DNA from: Lysinibacillus timonensis
GTDB taxonomy: Bacteria > Bacillota > Bacilli > Bacillales_A > Planococcaceae
Reading direction: 5' to 3'
DNA: 64,000 bases
Assembly (NCBI RefSeq): GCF_900291985.1
Contig: NZ_LT985980.1
Location: 3,990,001 to 4,054,000 of the forward strand
Shown here piece by piece: positions 44,662-53,982 of this stretch. Numbering within the stretch: position 1 is the first letter of the stretch; every line of letters starts with the position of its first letter. The translations under genes and the position numbers were made by a program. The notes beneath the pieces are model-generated. The model was not told where the DNA came from. It did not search any database and was given only the letters and a program-made list of their open reading frames with translations.

Positions 44662-45527
44662 TGGCTACATTTAAAGATTTTCGTAACTCAGTGAAACCAA
44701 ACTGGTGTCCTGGCTGTGGCGACTTCTCTGTCCAAGCAGCCATCCAACGCGCTGCAGCAAATGTCGGCATCGAACCTCACGAACTAGCAGTTGTTGCTGG
44801 GATTGGTTGTTCTGGCCGTATCGCTGGTTACATTAATTCATACGGATTCCACGGAATTCACGGTCGGGCGTTACCATTAGCACAAGGTTTAAAAATGGCA
44901 AACCGTGATTTAAATGTAATCGCATCTGGTGGTGACGGAGACGGCTTCGCAATTGGTATGGGACATACAGTTCATGCCATTCGTCGTAATTTAGATATAA
45001 CGTATGTCGTGATGGATAACCAAATATACGGGTTAACAAAAGGGCAAACTTCACCACGTTCTGCACAAGGGTTCATTACAAAATCAACTCCAGGTGGGGC
45101 AATTGAGCCTTCTTTAAAACCTTTAGAAGTAGCATTATCTTCGGGTGCTACATTTGTGGCACAAGGCTTCTCAACTGACATTAAAGAGTTAACGGCTTTA
45201 ATTGAAGAAGGAATCAAACATAAAGGGTTCTCATTCATTAACGTGTTCAGCCCGTGTGTTACATACAACAAAGTTAATACGTATGACTGGTTTAAAGAAC
45301 ATCTTACTAAGTTGAGTGATGTGGAGGATTACGATTCTTCTGACCGTGACCTTGCAATGCGAACTGTTATGGAGAAAGAAGGCCTTGTAACAGGTATTAT
45401 CTATCAAGACAAAGAAGCTAAATCTTATCAAGAAAAACTAGATCACTATTCGGAGCAACCGCTAGCGGAAGCTGATTTAACGATTAGTGAAAATGATTTC
45501 GAGGCTTTGGTGAAAGAGTTTATGTAA
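44661..45527 (+). CDS. korB: 2-oxoacid:ferredoxin oxidoreductase, beta subunit
   Basis: A 288-aa beta subunit that holds the thiamine diphosphate. WCPGCGDFSVQ near residue 13 supplies cysteines for the iron-sulphur site. ASGGDGDGFAIGMGHTVHAI near 95 and VVMDNQIYGLTKGQTSPRS near 115 form the thiamine-diphosphate/Mg site. The protein lacks a C-terminal ferredoxin domain, so it depends on a free electron acceptor. Its start overlaps the korA stop by one base, so the pair is translated together. It is followed by a strong terminator. Confidence 0.95.
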   Translation: MATFKDFRNSVKPNWCPGCGDFSVQAAIQRAAANVGIEPHELAVVAGIGCSGRIAGYINSYGFHGIHGRALPLAQGLKMANRDLNVIASGGDGDGFAIGMGHTVHAIRRNLDITYVVMDNQIYGLTKGQTSPRSAQGFITKSTPGGAIEPSLKPLEVALSSGATFVAQGFSTDIKELTALIEEGIKHKGFSFINVFSPCVTYNKVNTYDWFKEHLTKLSDVEDYDSSDRDLAMRTVMEKEGLVTGIIYQDKEAKSYQEKLDHYSEQPLAEADLTISENDFEALVKEFM

Positions 45528-45647
45528 ATTATATTAACTGTTGGAGGCGCATATCTAATAGATCCGTCTCTTATCCAGCAGTTGTCAGTTGTCAAGCCTA
45601 ATGCTATCGCAATAATAATAAAACATGGCTCACAGTTTTTAATTTCC

Positions 45648-45689
45648 CCGTAAAAGTTAGACATTGCATCTAACTTTTACGGTTTTTTT
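45648..45689 (+). terminator. korAB terminator
   Basis: CCGTAAAAGTTAGA and TCTAACTTTTACGG form a perfect 14-bp stem around a short loop, followed by seven T. Confidence 0.93.
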
Positions 45690-45814
45690 ATGGGCTAAAT
45701 TAACAGTTTGGGGCAACGCAGTATAAATGGACCCGTTATAAATGGGCTCTAGAAGGAGCTTGCTAGGAGATAGAAAAAGGGTTGTCGGTCATTAAGCTGG
45801 TCTCTAGCAAGAGG

Positions 45815-46990
45815 ATGGTGTAAAGGGGTTCTATGAGTCAAAACGAGTAATAAGGATTTATGAAATGTACCGTAGAGGCGTTCTATGAGACAATACCAGA
45901 AATCAGAACTTATGGAATGTACCGTAGCAACGTTCAATGAGACAAAACAAGTAATCAGAACTTAAGAAATGTACCGTAGAGACGTTCTATGAGACAAAAT
46001 CAGAGATCAGAATTTATTGAATGTACCGTAGCAACGTTCAATGAGACAAAACAAGTAATCAGAAACTTAAGAAATGTACCGTAGAGACGTTCAATGAGAC
46101 AAAACGAGTAATCAGAACTTAAGAAATGTACCGTAGAGGCGTTCAATGAGACAAAACAAGTGCTCACAACTTAAGAAATGTACCGTAGCAACGTTCAATG
46201 AGACAAAACAAGTAATCAGAACTTAAGAAATGTACCGTAGCAACGTTCAATGAGACAAAACAAGTAATCAGAACTTAAGAAATGTACCGTAGAGACGTTC
46301 AATGAGACAAAACGAGTAATAAGAACTTAAGAAATGTACCGTAGAGACGTTCAATGAGACAAAATCAGTAATAAGAGCTTAAGAAATGTACCGTAGAGGC
46401 GTTCTATGAGACAATACCAAAAATCAGAACTTATGGAATGTACCGTAGCAACGTTCAATGAGACAAAACAAGTAATCAGAACTTAAGAAATGTACCGTAG
46501 AGGCGTTCTATGAGACAAAATCAGAGATCAGAATTTATTGAATGTACCGTAGAGACGTTCTATGAGACAAAATCAGAGATCAGAATTTATTGAATGTACC
46601 GTAGAGACGTTCAATGAGACAAAACAAGTAATCAGAAACTTAAGAAATGTACCGTAGAGACGTTCAATGAGACAAAACGAGTAATCAGAACTTAAGAAAT
46701 GTACCGTAGCAACGTTCAATGAGACAAAACAAGTAATCAGAACTTAAGAAATGTACCGTAGCAACGTTCAATGAGACAAAACAAGTAATCAGAACTTAAG
46801 AAATGTACCGTAGAGGCGTTCTATGAGACAAAACGAGTAATCAGAACTTAAGAAATGTACCGTAGCAACGTTCAATGAGACAAAACAAGTAATCAGAACT
46901 TAAGAAATGTACCGTAGAGACGTTCAATGGGACAAAACAAGTAATCAGAACTTATGGAATGAACCGTAGCAACGTTCAATGAGACAAAAC
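45815..46990 (+). repeat. 52-bp tandem array D (about 23 units)
   Basis: Each unit has arms GTACCGT and ATGAGAC around AGAGACGTTCA, AGAGGCGTTCT or AGCAACGTTCA, then a 27-bp linker AAAACAAGTAATCAGAACTT plus AAGAAAT. The arms pair poorly here because the third and fourth bases are AC instead of CT; this is the most decayed palindrome of the five arrays. The first unit is diverged, and upstream of it (45731-45815) are more distorted copies. It lies between convergent genes korB and the NERD gene. Confidence 0.96.
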
Positions 46991-47127
46991 TAGTTATAAA
47001 AATGAACGAAATTTCCAGAAGGAGAGAAGGATCCGCTTTGTGAGAAAAAACTAGTAGAATAAGTAATGTCCCATAGCCTAATATACGACAAAACGAACAG
47101 TTATTTTTAATTAATCAGAACTCAAGC

Positions 47128-48039
47128 TTATTCAAAGAAAGCCCAACGATATTTGCCAACCATACTAAAGTTACTCTCTAATATTCTTTGTACTCGTTTC
47201 TTAGATTCCACTATATTACACCATTCATGAATCAAGTTAGTTGTAATTTTCCTGTCAGGAAAAAGTAACTTGAATTCCCTTACACTTCTGATTACAGCAG
47301 ATGCAACAGTTTCTACATGGCCACACTTTTTACAAACACATTTCCGTCCCTCAATAGAATCCAGAAAAGAATGACAAAATTCACAGGTGATCCCTTTCTC
47401 TAACTTTTCGTATTCAAAATCGGGAATTACGGAATGAGGTGATTCCTTCAAATTTAACGATAACAATTTATTTGCAATCAACTTGTGTTTTTCTGTTATT
47501 TTCGAGTATTTACCGTTCAGCTGTTTTACTAAGCGGTTAAGTTGTGTTGGAAAGATAAAGGGTGCCTCAATTGGGGCTTGATAAAGGGTGACTTCTGGGT
47601 TTACAAAAACAATTGAAGAATTAATGGTAATTGTGAAGCCTAAGCTATGCAGCAGCTGGCGTAACAAACTTTCTGTGCGTTTTAATTGAATCATTGGATT
47701 GACAATTTCAACCTTCGATTTCGTAAAAATTTTATCAGAATTTGACTCGTAATAAAAATCGCCATCAAAGTTCTTCACCTCAAAAATAAAGAGAGAATCC
47801 GCCATGAGTATCAGTGTATCAATCTGGAAAGTAGAGTTATTGAATTTAAGAAGTAAATCGTTAATTATTAAACAATCACTCTGAACCTTTTTAATATAAG
47901 AATCAAACAACAACTCCCCCTCATATCCTTTTTTGAGATTAAAGTAATATTGTTTGTCTTTTTCTAGTAAACTCATTCGATTGTTTAACGCTTTAAAGAT
48001 TTGTAATTCTGGTGATTCAGTTCTTTCCTTTAAAATCAA
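47128..48039 (-). CDS. NERD-domain protein
   Basis: A 303-aa protein with an N-terminal NERD (nuclease-related) domain. GYEGELLFDSYIKK near residue 39, FQIDTLILMADSLFIFEVKN near 72, and a C-terminal Cys4 zinc finger (CEFCHSFLDSIEGRKCVCKK then CG, near 217) are visible. The D-(x)n-ExK pattern of nuclease-fold proteins is present (IDTLI and FEVKN). Many Bacilli carry solitary NERD genes of unknown role. TTG at 48039 seems to be the start, matching the usual MI-KERT opening, though GAGG is rather distant. It lies next to array D. Confidence 0.8.
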   Translation of the reverse strand: MILKERTESPELQIFKALNNRMSLLEKDKQYYFNLKKGYEGELLFDSYIKKVQSDCLIINDLLLKFNNSTFQIDTLILMADSLFIFEVKNFDGDFYYESNSDKIFTKSKVEIVNPMIQLKRTESLLRQLLHSLGFTITINSSIVFVNPEVTLYQAPIEAPFIFPTQLNRLVKQLNGKYSKITEKHKLIANKLLSLNLKESPHSVIPDFEYEKLEKGITCEFCHSFLDSIEGRKCVCKKCGHVETVASAVIRSVREFKLLFPDRKITTNLIHEWCNIVESKKRVQRILESNFSMVGKYRWAFFE

Positions 48040-48216
48040 ACAAATTTCACATCCTCACTATAAATGTTTATATTAAAATTGTTGAAGATTTATTTTAAGA
48101 ATTATTTACAGGAGTTTTAAGAGTTTGTAAAATTTTGCAAGAAAGAGTATTCTTCAAAACGGGGCGAGAAATAATAAAAGACCAAATCAACAGATTCGGC
48201 CTTTAAAACGAACATT

Positions 48217-48675
48217 TTACTTTTCCACAACCTGTAAGTCTCTGAACGAGAATTCCGTTTGTTCTTGGTTTACGGTTAATACAAGCACGTCTATTTGCGA
48301 GGTTGTGCTTTCTAATTCAAATGGAAGGTCATGGCGTGTCCATGTTTCGCTCAACTCAATGACTTTGCTTTGTTCTTTAATAAACTCTCCGCGCGCATTC
48401 GTTTCTGAAATTTTCAATTTGACAGTACCTGTACCTTTTAGTTCAAGTGAAACTAAGATATTTGTGCTTGCAAAACGTGTTTTTGGAGTATAGACGAATC
48501 CTTCTTCAGCTTTATTACCTTCAGTACTTATCAAAAATTCACCTTCACTCGTAGCCTTAACCTCAGCTCCAACACCGAAAACTTGGATATCTCGGTCTTC
48601 TGAAGCGTAAAGTTGAGCAGGTGATAATAGGAAGAACATTAGAGTTGTTACAATTAGCATTATTGTTTTATTCAT
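48217..48675 (-). CDS. Secreted carbohydrate-binding-module-like protein
   Basis: A 152-aa secreted protein. The N terminus MNKTIMLIVTTLMFFLLSPA is a signal peptide, probably cut after QLYA. The mature part of about 125 residues resembles a CBM4/9-type beta-sandwich (FASTNILVSLELKGTGTVKL, ETWTRHDLPFELES). GAGGAGG lies 6 nt before ATG 48675; the frame is open to 48690. It is 60 bp downstream of the GH18 wall enzyme on the same strand, so both may act on the wall. I cannot name the ligand. Confidence 0.6.
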   Translation of the reverse strand: MNKTIMLIVTTLMFFLLSPAQLYASEDRDIQVFGVGAEVKATSEGEFLISTEGNKAEEGFVYTPKTRFASTNILVSLELKGTGTVKLKISETNARGEFIKEQSKVIELSETWTRHDLPFELESTTSQIDVLVLTVNQEQTEFSFRDLQVVEK

Positions 48676-48734
48676 AAAAATCCTCCTCAAAACTGTTTTA
48701 TATTCAGATTAACGACCGTAAACGCCCACATTAC

Positions 48735-51272
48735 TTAACGGCCAATCACTTCATCTATTTTTGTCTGTGTGGTTGGATTAGCTGTACCGTCAGCAATCAT
48801 GCCGTGTTCCCTTTGGAAATTACCGACTGCATATTTTGTAGAAGTATTATAAATGCCATTGACCGGTCCATTGTAATAACCTAAAGATTTGAGTTTGCTT
48901 TGCAAATTCTCAACTCCGCCGCCTCTAGAACCGGGGGCTAAAGTAGTATAAGTTGGGTTAACTGTTGTTGGAGCTATAGATGCTCCGTTCATTACTTGAT
49001 CAAGTTTTGCTAATGTTTGCGAATCAGCTGTACCGTTAGCAATGAAACCATACTTCCTTTGGAAATCACCCACTGCGTATTTCGTTGAGGTATTATAGAT
49101 GCCATTAATTGGACCATTGTAATAGCCTAATTTCTTTAAACTAGTTTGTAGTTCCGTTACTGCAGAACCACTAGATCCAGTGTTTAAGGTTGGATAGGAT
49201 TTATCGGCAGTATTGCTCGTTGGTTCAGCAGTAGGTGCTGATTTATCTATCACTTCATCAAGTTTGGATAGTGTTGCAGGACCTGCAATACCATCCGGCT
49301 TTAAATCATATTTTCTTTGGAAATCGCCTACCGCATATTTTGTTGAAGTATTATAGATACCATTGACCGGCCCATCATAATAGCCCAACCCCTTCAAAGT
49401 ACTTTGCAACTTTGTTACAGCTGCCCCTGTCGAGCCTGATTTTAAAGTCGGGTAGGTTTGGCTGACATTTTCAGTTGAAGATGCCGGTGCCGTTACAGGA
49501 GTTGGATTATTCAATACTTCTTCTAATTTCGACAATGTCGCAGGTCCTGCGATACCATCAGGTGTTAGATCATATTTTCGCTGAAAATCCCCAACCGCGT
49601 ATTTTGTTGAGGTATTATAAATTCCATTGACGGGCCCATCGTAATAGCCCAATTTCTTTAAATTGCTCTGCAAATCTGTTACAGCAGTACCCGTAGAGCC
49701 AGAATTTAATATCGGATAGTCCATTCCCGTAGTGGATGAAGGCGCCGAAATTGCCCCAGGGGTATTAGCGGGAGGATTAACAACAACCGTTTCCTGAGTT
49801 GTCGCGGTACCCGGACTTTTTACTTTTAATACTTGTCCTGGATAAATTACATCCGTTGGTAAATTGTTTAATTCCTTTAATTCCGTAGTCGACATATTAT
49901 AATATGTGGCAACTCTCCACAATGTATCGCCAGATTTAACGATGTATGTTGTTGTTGATGTTGGTAAAACTTGTCCCACTTGTTCCGAGGGTTTAGGTGT
50001 TACAGGAGCAACTTGTACTTGTCCGTCATGGGTCGTCCAAGTGCGATATTCTGACCACATTGATGTGCTCTCCTGACCTAGACTCCAGCTTCCTGCACCT
50101 TTTAAGTTGTATTTATGAATTAAATCAAATTTCGCCTCTAACGATTCATTATTTTCATACCAGATGTGATAAGTACCAGGCCCTAATGTTTTTCCTGAAA
50201 CTGTACTTACAGGATCACCTTCTTTGATTGTAATCGTCGCCTTCGGTGATTGTGCTACTTCGTCATAATCAACAGTTCCTCCGTATTTCTTCAGTAGTTC
50301 GTCCACTTTTACATTTGAAATACCTGTTCCTCCAGTGGATGTTGCAGCGCCTTCTTTCCAGAATCTACCGTAAAACGGAAGACCTAGCACAATTTTATCA
50401 GCTGGGACACCTTTATTCAGTGCATATTTGATAGAACGCTCAACCCAACCATAGCTAGCAACTGGCCCCTCAGGACCGCCTTCGTAGCTTTCATCGTATG
50501 CCATGATCATCAGGTAATCTGAATACTTAGCCAATTCCCCGTAGTCATAAGAACCATGCCAACCTTTCGTCCAGCCATTTGGGTTAGCAGCTACTGCAAC
50601 AGATACTTCTTTGTCTGCAGGGAGTTTTTCACGAAGCAATCGAACTAAATCCGTATAAGAATCACGGTCAACTTCAGAAACGTTTTCTATATCAACGTTT
50701 ATACCATCTAGATTATTTTTTATAATAAAATCCGCAATTTGCGTAGACAGTTGTTCTCTATTAGCTAAAGCAGCGCGGCCGACAGTTCGATCCCAATGAT
50801 TACTTAGAAATGGTACAACATCAATCCCGCGATTGTGCATTTCTTGAACAAAGGTTGAATTATACAAACTCGTAATTTTTAAAGAACCGTCCGCGTTTAG
50901 ATCGAAATAACTAGGGGAGACCAAACTTAAATTTCCTTGTGCTTTGTCAACTTGAGAAATCATTGTTTGTGCACTTCCAAAGTAGAGGTAACTCATATTG
51001 AAATCAACATCATGGGCTTCCGCTTTATTCATTGGGATGCTCGTTAAAATGACAGTTCCTGCTGCAACGATAATAGTAGCTGCTTTTAACTTAGGATAAT
51101 GTTTTTTTACAAAGCCTATTGCAGATTGTCTAAGATCTTTTGTTTTCTCTTTTGCAGAGAAGTAAAATTCTTGGGCGAATTCGGAATTACTTTCTCCTTG
51201 TTGCTCATCTACATGTAAAACAACCGTTAATTCTCCATTTTGCACCTTTAACTCCACACGCTCAAAATTCAT
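48735..51272 (-). CDS. GH18 glycosidase with LysM and four peptidoglycan-binding repeats
   Basis: An 845-aa exported wall enzyme. A long cytoplasm-like N-terminal stretch (1-60) precedes a hydrophobic segment (about 63-86, ending NKAEA). The GH18 domain follows (about 90-405), with the catalytic motif LDGINVDIENVSEVDRD near residue 186. One LysM (YIVKSGDTLWRVATYYNMST, about 437-482) and four PG_binding_1 repeats (centred near 554, 644, 726 and 807) make up the rest. The repeats share GPVNGIYNTSTKYAVGDFQR and are almost identical. It resembles spore or vegetative N-acetylglucosaminidases such as SleL/YaaH, with added wall anchors. AAGGCGGTGAATAA precedes ATG. The 51273-51609 gap separates it from a divergent protease gene. 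Confidence 0.9.
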   Translation of the reverse strand: MNFERVELKVQNGELTVVLHVDEQQGESNSEFAQEFYFSAKEKTKDLRQSAIGFVKKHYPKLKAATIIVAAGTVILTSIPMNKAEAHDVDFNMSYLYFGSAQTMISQVDKAQGNLSLVSPSYFDLNADGSLKITSLYNSTFVQEMHNRGIDVVPFLSNHWDRTVGRAALANREQLSTQIADFIIKNNLDGINVDIENVSEVDRDSYTDLVRLLREKLPADKEVSVAVAANPNGWTKGWHGSYDYGELAKYSDYLMIMAYDESYEGGPEGPVASYGWVERSIKYALNKGVPADKIVLGLPFYGRFWKEGAATSTGGTGISNVKVDELLKKYGGTVDYDEVAQSPKATITIKEGDPVSTVSGKTLGPGTYHIWYENNESLEAKFDLIHKYNLKGAGSWSLGQESTSMWSEYRTWTTHDGQVQVAPVTPKPSEQVGQVLPTSTTTYIVKSGDTLWRVATYYNMSTTELKELNNLPTDVIYPGQVLKVKSPGTATTQETVVVNPPANTPGAISAPSSTTGMDYPILNSGSTGTAVTDLQSNLKKLGYYDGPVNGIYNTSTKYAVGDFQRKYDLTPDGIAGPATLSKLEEVLNNPTPVTAPASSTENVSQTYPTLKSGSTGAAVTKLQSTLKGLGYYDGPVNGIYNTSTKYAVGDFQRKYDLKPDGIAGPATLSKLDEVIDKSAPTAEPTSNTADKSYPTLNTGSSGSAVTELQTSLKKLGYYNGPINGIYNTSTKYAVGDFQRKYGFIANGTADSQTLAKLDQVMNGASIAPTTVNPTYTTLAPGSRGGGVENLQSKLKSLGYYNGPVNGIYNTSTKYAVGNFQREHGMIADGTANPTTQTKIDEVIGR

Positions 51273-51609
51273 TTATTCACCGCCTTTTCCCTTTTGCAAA
51301 TATGTGTTTTTAACACTAACTAAATAAATGGATCTTTCACCGGTCAGATTACTTTTTGGTAAATTAATTCCGTATTGGTGAAGTTTTGACCCTTAACGCA
51401 TCATTTATTATTATTTAAGTTATCTAAAGAAACATACTATCAAAAAAATTTTAAGACTCTTCTTAAATAGGAATTGCATCAGAAGAAAAGGAGAACCTAG
51501 TTTACCAACACATACCACTATTTTTTTTAGCGTTTTCCAAATATATTATTAAAAGATAGTTCGATAGATTTTCAATCTAGATTGATATAAATAGGAGGGT
51601 ATGTGCTTG

Positions 51610-53322
51610 ATGAAGAAAATGATGATTTTAACGATTTTATCGTCACTATTTATTTCCTCTGTTGCTCCAATGGTACATGCACGTGCCGAAGCTCCTAAGG
51701 AAAATGTAATTATCATTTTTAAAGACGATATAGATCAAAGAGCTGTACAAAATGTGAATGGTGAAATTGAACAAGTTCTAGATAATATGCCAGTTGTTAC
51801 TGGTGAAGTACCGAAAAACGCGATTGATGATTTAGAAAGAGATAAAGATGTTCTTGCTGTTGAAGTGGACCAACGTATTCACATTAATGGGCAACTACAA
51901 GATTGGGGAATCCAAGCAGTAAAAGCACCAACAGCTTGGGAATCTGAGTTTACTGGAAAAGGTGTAAAAATTGCAGTCTTAGATACTGGTATTGCACCTC
52001 ATAACGATTTAGAAATTGCTGGTGGAGTTTCCTTTACGTCTTACACTCCATCTTATATTGATGATAATGGTCATGGAACGCATGTAGCAGGGATTATCGG
52101 CGCCGAAAATAATGATATTGGTGTTGTGGGAGTTGCTCCTGATGCTGATGTATATGCAGTAAAAGTACTAGATCGAAATGGTAGTGGGAATCTATCCGAT
52201 ATTATAAAAGGTATAGACTGGGCAATCACAAATAATATGGATATTATTAACCTAAGTTTAGGTACCCAAGTAGATTCCTTAGCTTTAAAACAAACGGTAG
52301 ATAAAGCATATAACAAAGGTATTTTAGTTGTCGCAGCTGCAGGAAATGACGGTAATTCGGAAGGAATTGGCGAAACTGTAGATTACCCAGCGCGTTACGA
52401 TTCTGTAATTGCTGTAAGTGCAACGGATTCATCGAATATCCGTGGAGCGTTTTCTTCTACTGGTGCAGAAGTTGAAGTAGCTGGCCCTGGGATGAAAATA
52501 CTAAGCACTTTTTTAAGCAATCAGTATGCCTATATGAACGGAACATCAATGGCGGCACCTTTTGTGGCAGGTAATCTAGCATTACTAAAACAAGCGAATT
52601 CAACTTCAACTCACATACAGCTACGTAAAAAACTAAAAGAGACTGTCATTGATATTGGAGTAAGTGGAAAAGACTCGTTTTATGGGTATGGATTAGTCCA
52701 AGCACCAGTAAAAGTAACGGAAACTGTAGTTAAAAATGATTCAATTGAGACTGAAGAGCAAGTTAATGAACAACCATTGACACAAGCTCCAAATCTAATT
52801 CAACCGACACAAACAGGTGAAGCACCAACTTCGGAGACAGAGGAAACTATGCCTGCTCCACAACCAATTTTAGAGCCAGCGCCAAAACTAGCTCCAATAC
52901 AAGAAACGACACCTAAAACAGAACCGAATAGAGCACCATTAGCAACACAACCAAAGCCAGTAACACAACCGATTAAAAAACCAATTGCAATCCAGCCTAA
53001 ACCGTCTACATTAAAATCTATGACGGCTACGTTAAAGACGAGTAAAATCACATATAAAGCTGGTAGTTACGTGTACGTATATTTAAAAGCAATAGATAAA
53101 TCTACGAAAAAACCTGTTGTAAATGGCACTGTCAAAGTCACAATTAAATCACCAACTGGTCAATCATCTGTCATGACCGTTAAAACGAATTCAAAAGGTG
53201 AAGCCATTGTAAAATGGAAATCATCTAAGTACGCAAAAAAAGGGATCTATAAATTAAGTATGTCTGCATCTGCTTCCCGCTATAAAACCGAAAGTACAGC
53301 GAAAACAATTCGAATCTACTAA
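51610..53322 (+). CDS. Subtilisin-like serine protease (S8) with C-terminal Ig-like domain
   Basis: A 570-aa exported protease. A signal peptide (about 1-25, ending VHARA) is followed by an I9-type propeptide, then the catalytic domain. The triad is visible: Asp in KIAVLDTGIAPHNDL near 124, His in NGHGTHVAGIIG near 154, Ser in MNGTSMAAPFVAGNLALL near 312. A Pro/Thr/Gln-rich linker (about 390-480) leads to a C-terminal beta-sandwich (ITYKAGSYVYVYLKAIDKST, about 485-570). ATG 51610 is about 10 nt after AGGAGGG; ATG 51601 is too close. TTG 51607 is an alternative. It is divergent from the GH18 gene. Confidence 0.92.
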   Translation: MKKMMILTILSSLFISSVAPMVHARAEAPKENVIIIFKDDIDQRAVQNVNGEIEQVLDNMPVVTGEVPKNAIDDLERDKDVLAVEVDQRIHINGQLQDWGIQAVKAPTAWESEFTGKGVKIAVLDTGIAPHNDLEIAGGVSFTSYTPSYIDDNGHGTHVAGIIGAENNDIGVVGVAPDADVYAVKVLDRNGSGNLSDIIKGIDWAITNNMDIINLSLGTQVDSLALKQTVDKAYNKGILVVAAAGNDGNSEGIGETVDYPARYDSVIAVSATDSSNIRGAFSSTGAEVEVAGPGMKILSTFLSNQYAYMNGTSMAAPFVAGNLALLKQANSTSTHIQLRKKLKETVIDIGVSGKDSFYGYGLVQAPVKVTETVVKNDSIETEEQVNEQPLTQAPNLIQPTQTGEAPTSETEETMPAPQPILEPAPKLAPIQETTPKTEPNRAPLATQPKPVTQPIKKPIAIQPKPSTLKSMTATLKTSKITYKAGSYVYVYLKAIDKSTKKPVVNGTVKVTIKSPTGQSSVMTVKTNSKGEAIVKWKSSKYAKKGIYKLSMSASASRYKTESTAKTIRIY

Positions 53323-53339
53323 TGAATATATCAAAGACA

Positions 53340-53380
53340 AGCTGTTAGTCGATAACTATTTCGACTAATGGCTTTTTTTA
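53340..53380 (+). terminator. Protease gene terminator
   Basis: AGCTGTTAGTCG pairs with CGACTAATGGCT (two wobbles), followed by seven T. Confidence 0.88.
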
Positions 53381-53530
53381 CAAAAACTGCAAAACTAAAT
53401 AAATTATTTGGTGAAAATTAAATTTGCCTATAAGTTAATAATTTATTCTTATTATTTTCCTAAAATCATTTAATATATGTAAGACGTATAGAGTTAAAAA
53501 ACTGATATATAAAATTGGTTTTTAAAATAG

Positions 53531-53563
53531 AAAAATGCCCCAAAAACATATTTGGGACATTTA
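53531..53563 (-). terminator. Terminator of the Tyr/Arg-rich protein gene
   Basis: On the minus strand AAATGTCCCAAA pairs with TTTTGGGGCATTT, followed by T-rich sequence. It lies immediately after the stop codon. Confidence 0.85.
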
Positions 53564-53569
53564 TGATTG

Positions 53570-53767
53570 TTAATAACCCCAAGGATTGCGTCTGTAAGGT
53601 CTATTGTAATACGGTCGTCTATAGGATGGATAGATAGGATAAACGTTGAAAAATGGGAAGTAAGGATAACCAGGATAATAATCGCGTCGTCTGCGTCGTC
53701 TACCATAACCATCATAACCGTAATCGTAGTCATCATCGTATCTGCCATATCGATAGTAGTTTGTCAT
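53570..53767 (-). CDS. Tyr/Arg-rich spore-coat-like small protein
   Basis: A 65-aa protein made of about one third tyrosine and one quarter arginine, with aspartate and proline (MTNYYRYGRYDDDYDYGYDG, then six Arg in a row). Such Tyr-rich small proteins often occur in spore coats, where tyrosines can be cross-linked; that role is inferred from composition only. AAAGGAGG lies 9 nt before ATG and a terminator follows the stop, so it is a real gene. A 69-codon frame on the opposite strand is a shadow. Confidence 0.7.
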   Translation of the reverse strand: MTNYYRYGRYDDDYDYGYDGYGRRRRRRDYYPGYPYFPFFNVYPIYPSYRRPYYNRPYRRNPWGY

Positions 53768-53982
53768 AGTTTTTAGCCTCCTTTCGCTCTACTCATAACG
53801 TATGCGAGTAGGCTATTTATCGTCTTTATAATTGCCTAGTTCATCCGTGGAAATTTCTAAATTATTAATAATCTCATATGTTTTTCCAATTTTACGATAT
53901 TTTAATAAAGGTTTTACAATTCCTATATATTCATACGCTATTCTCAAACATAGACGGAGTGTTGAGAGAGGACGTATAAAAG

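Noticed and set aside
53567-53776. Plus-strand frame of 69 codons
   Set aside because: It lies opposite the Tyr/Arg-rich gene, which has the better ribosome binding site and its own terminator.
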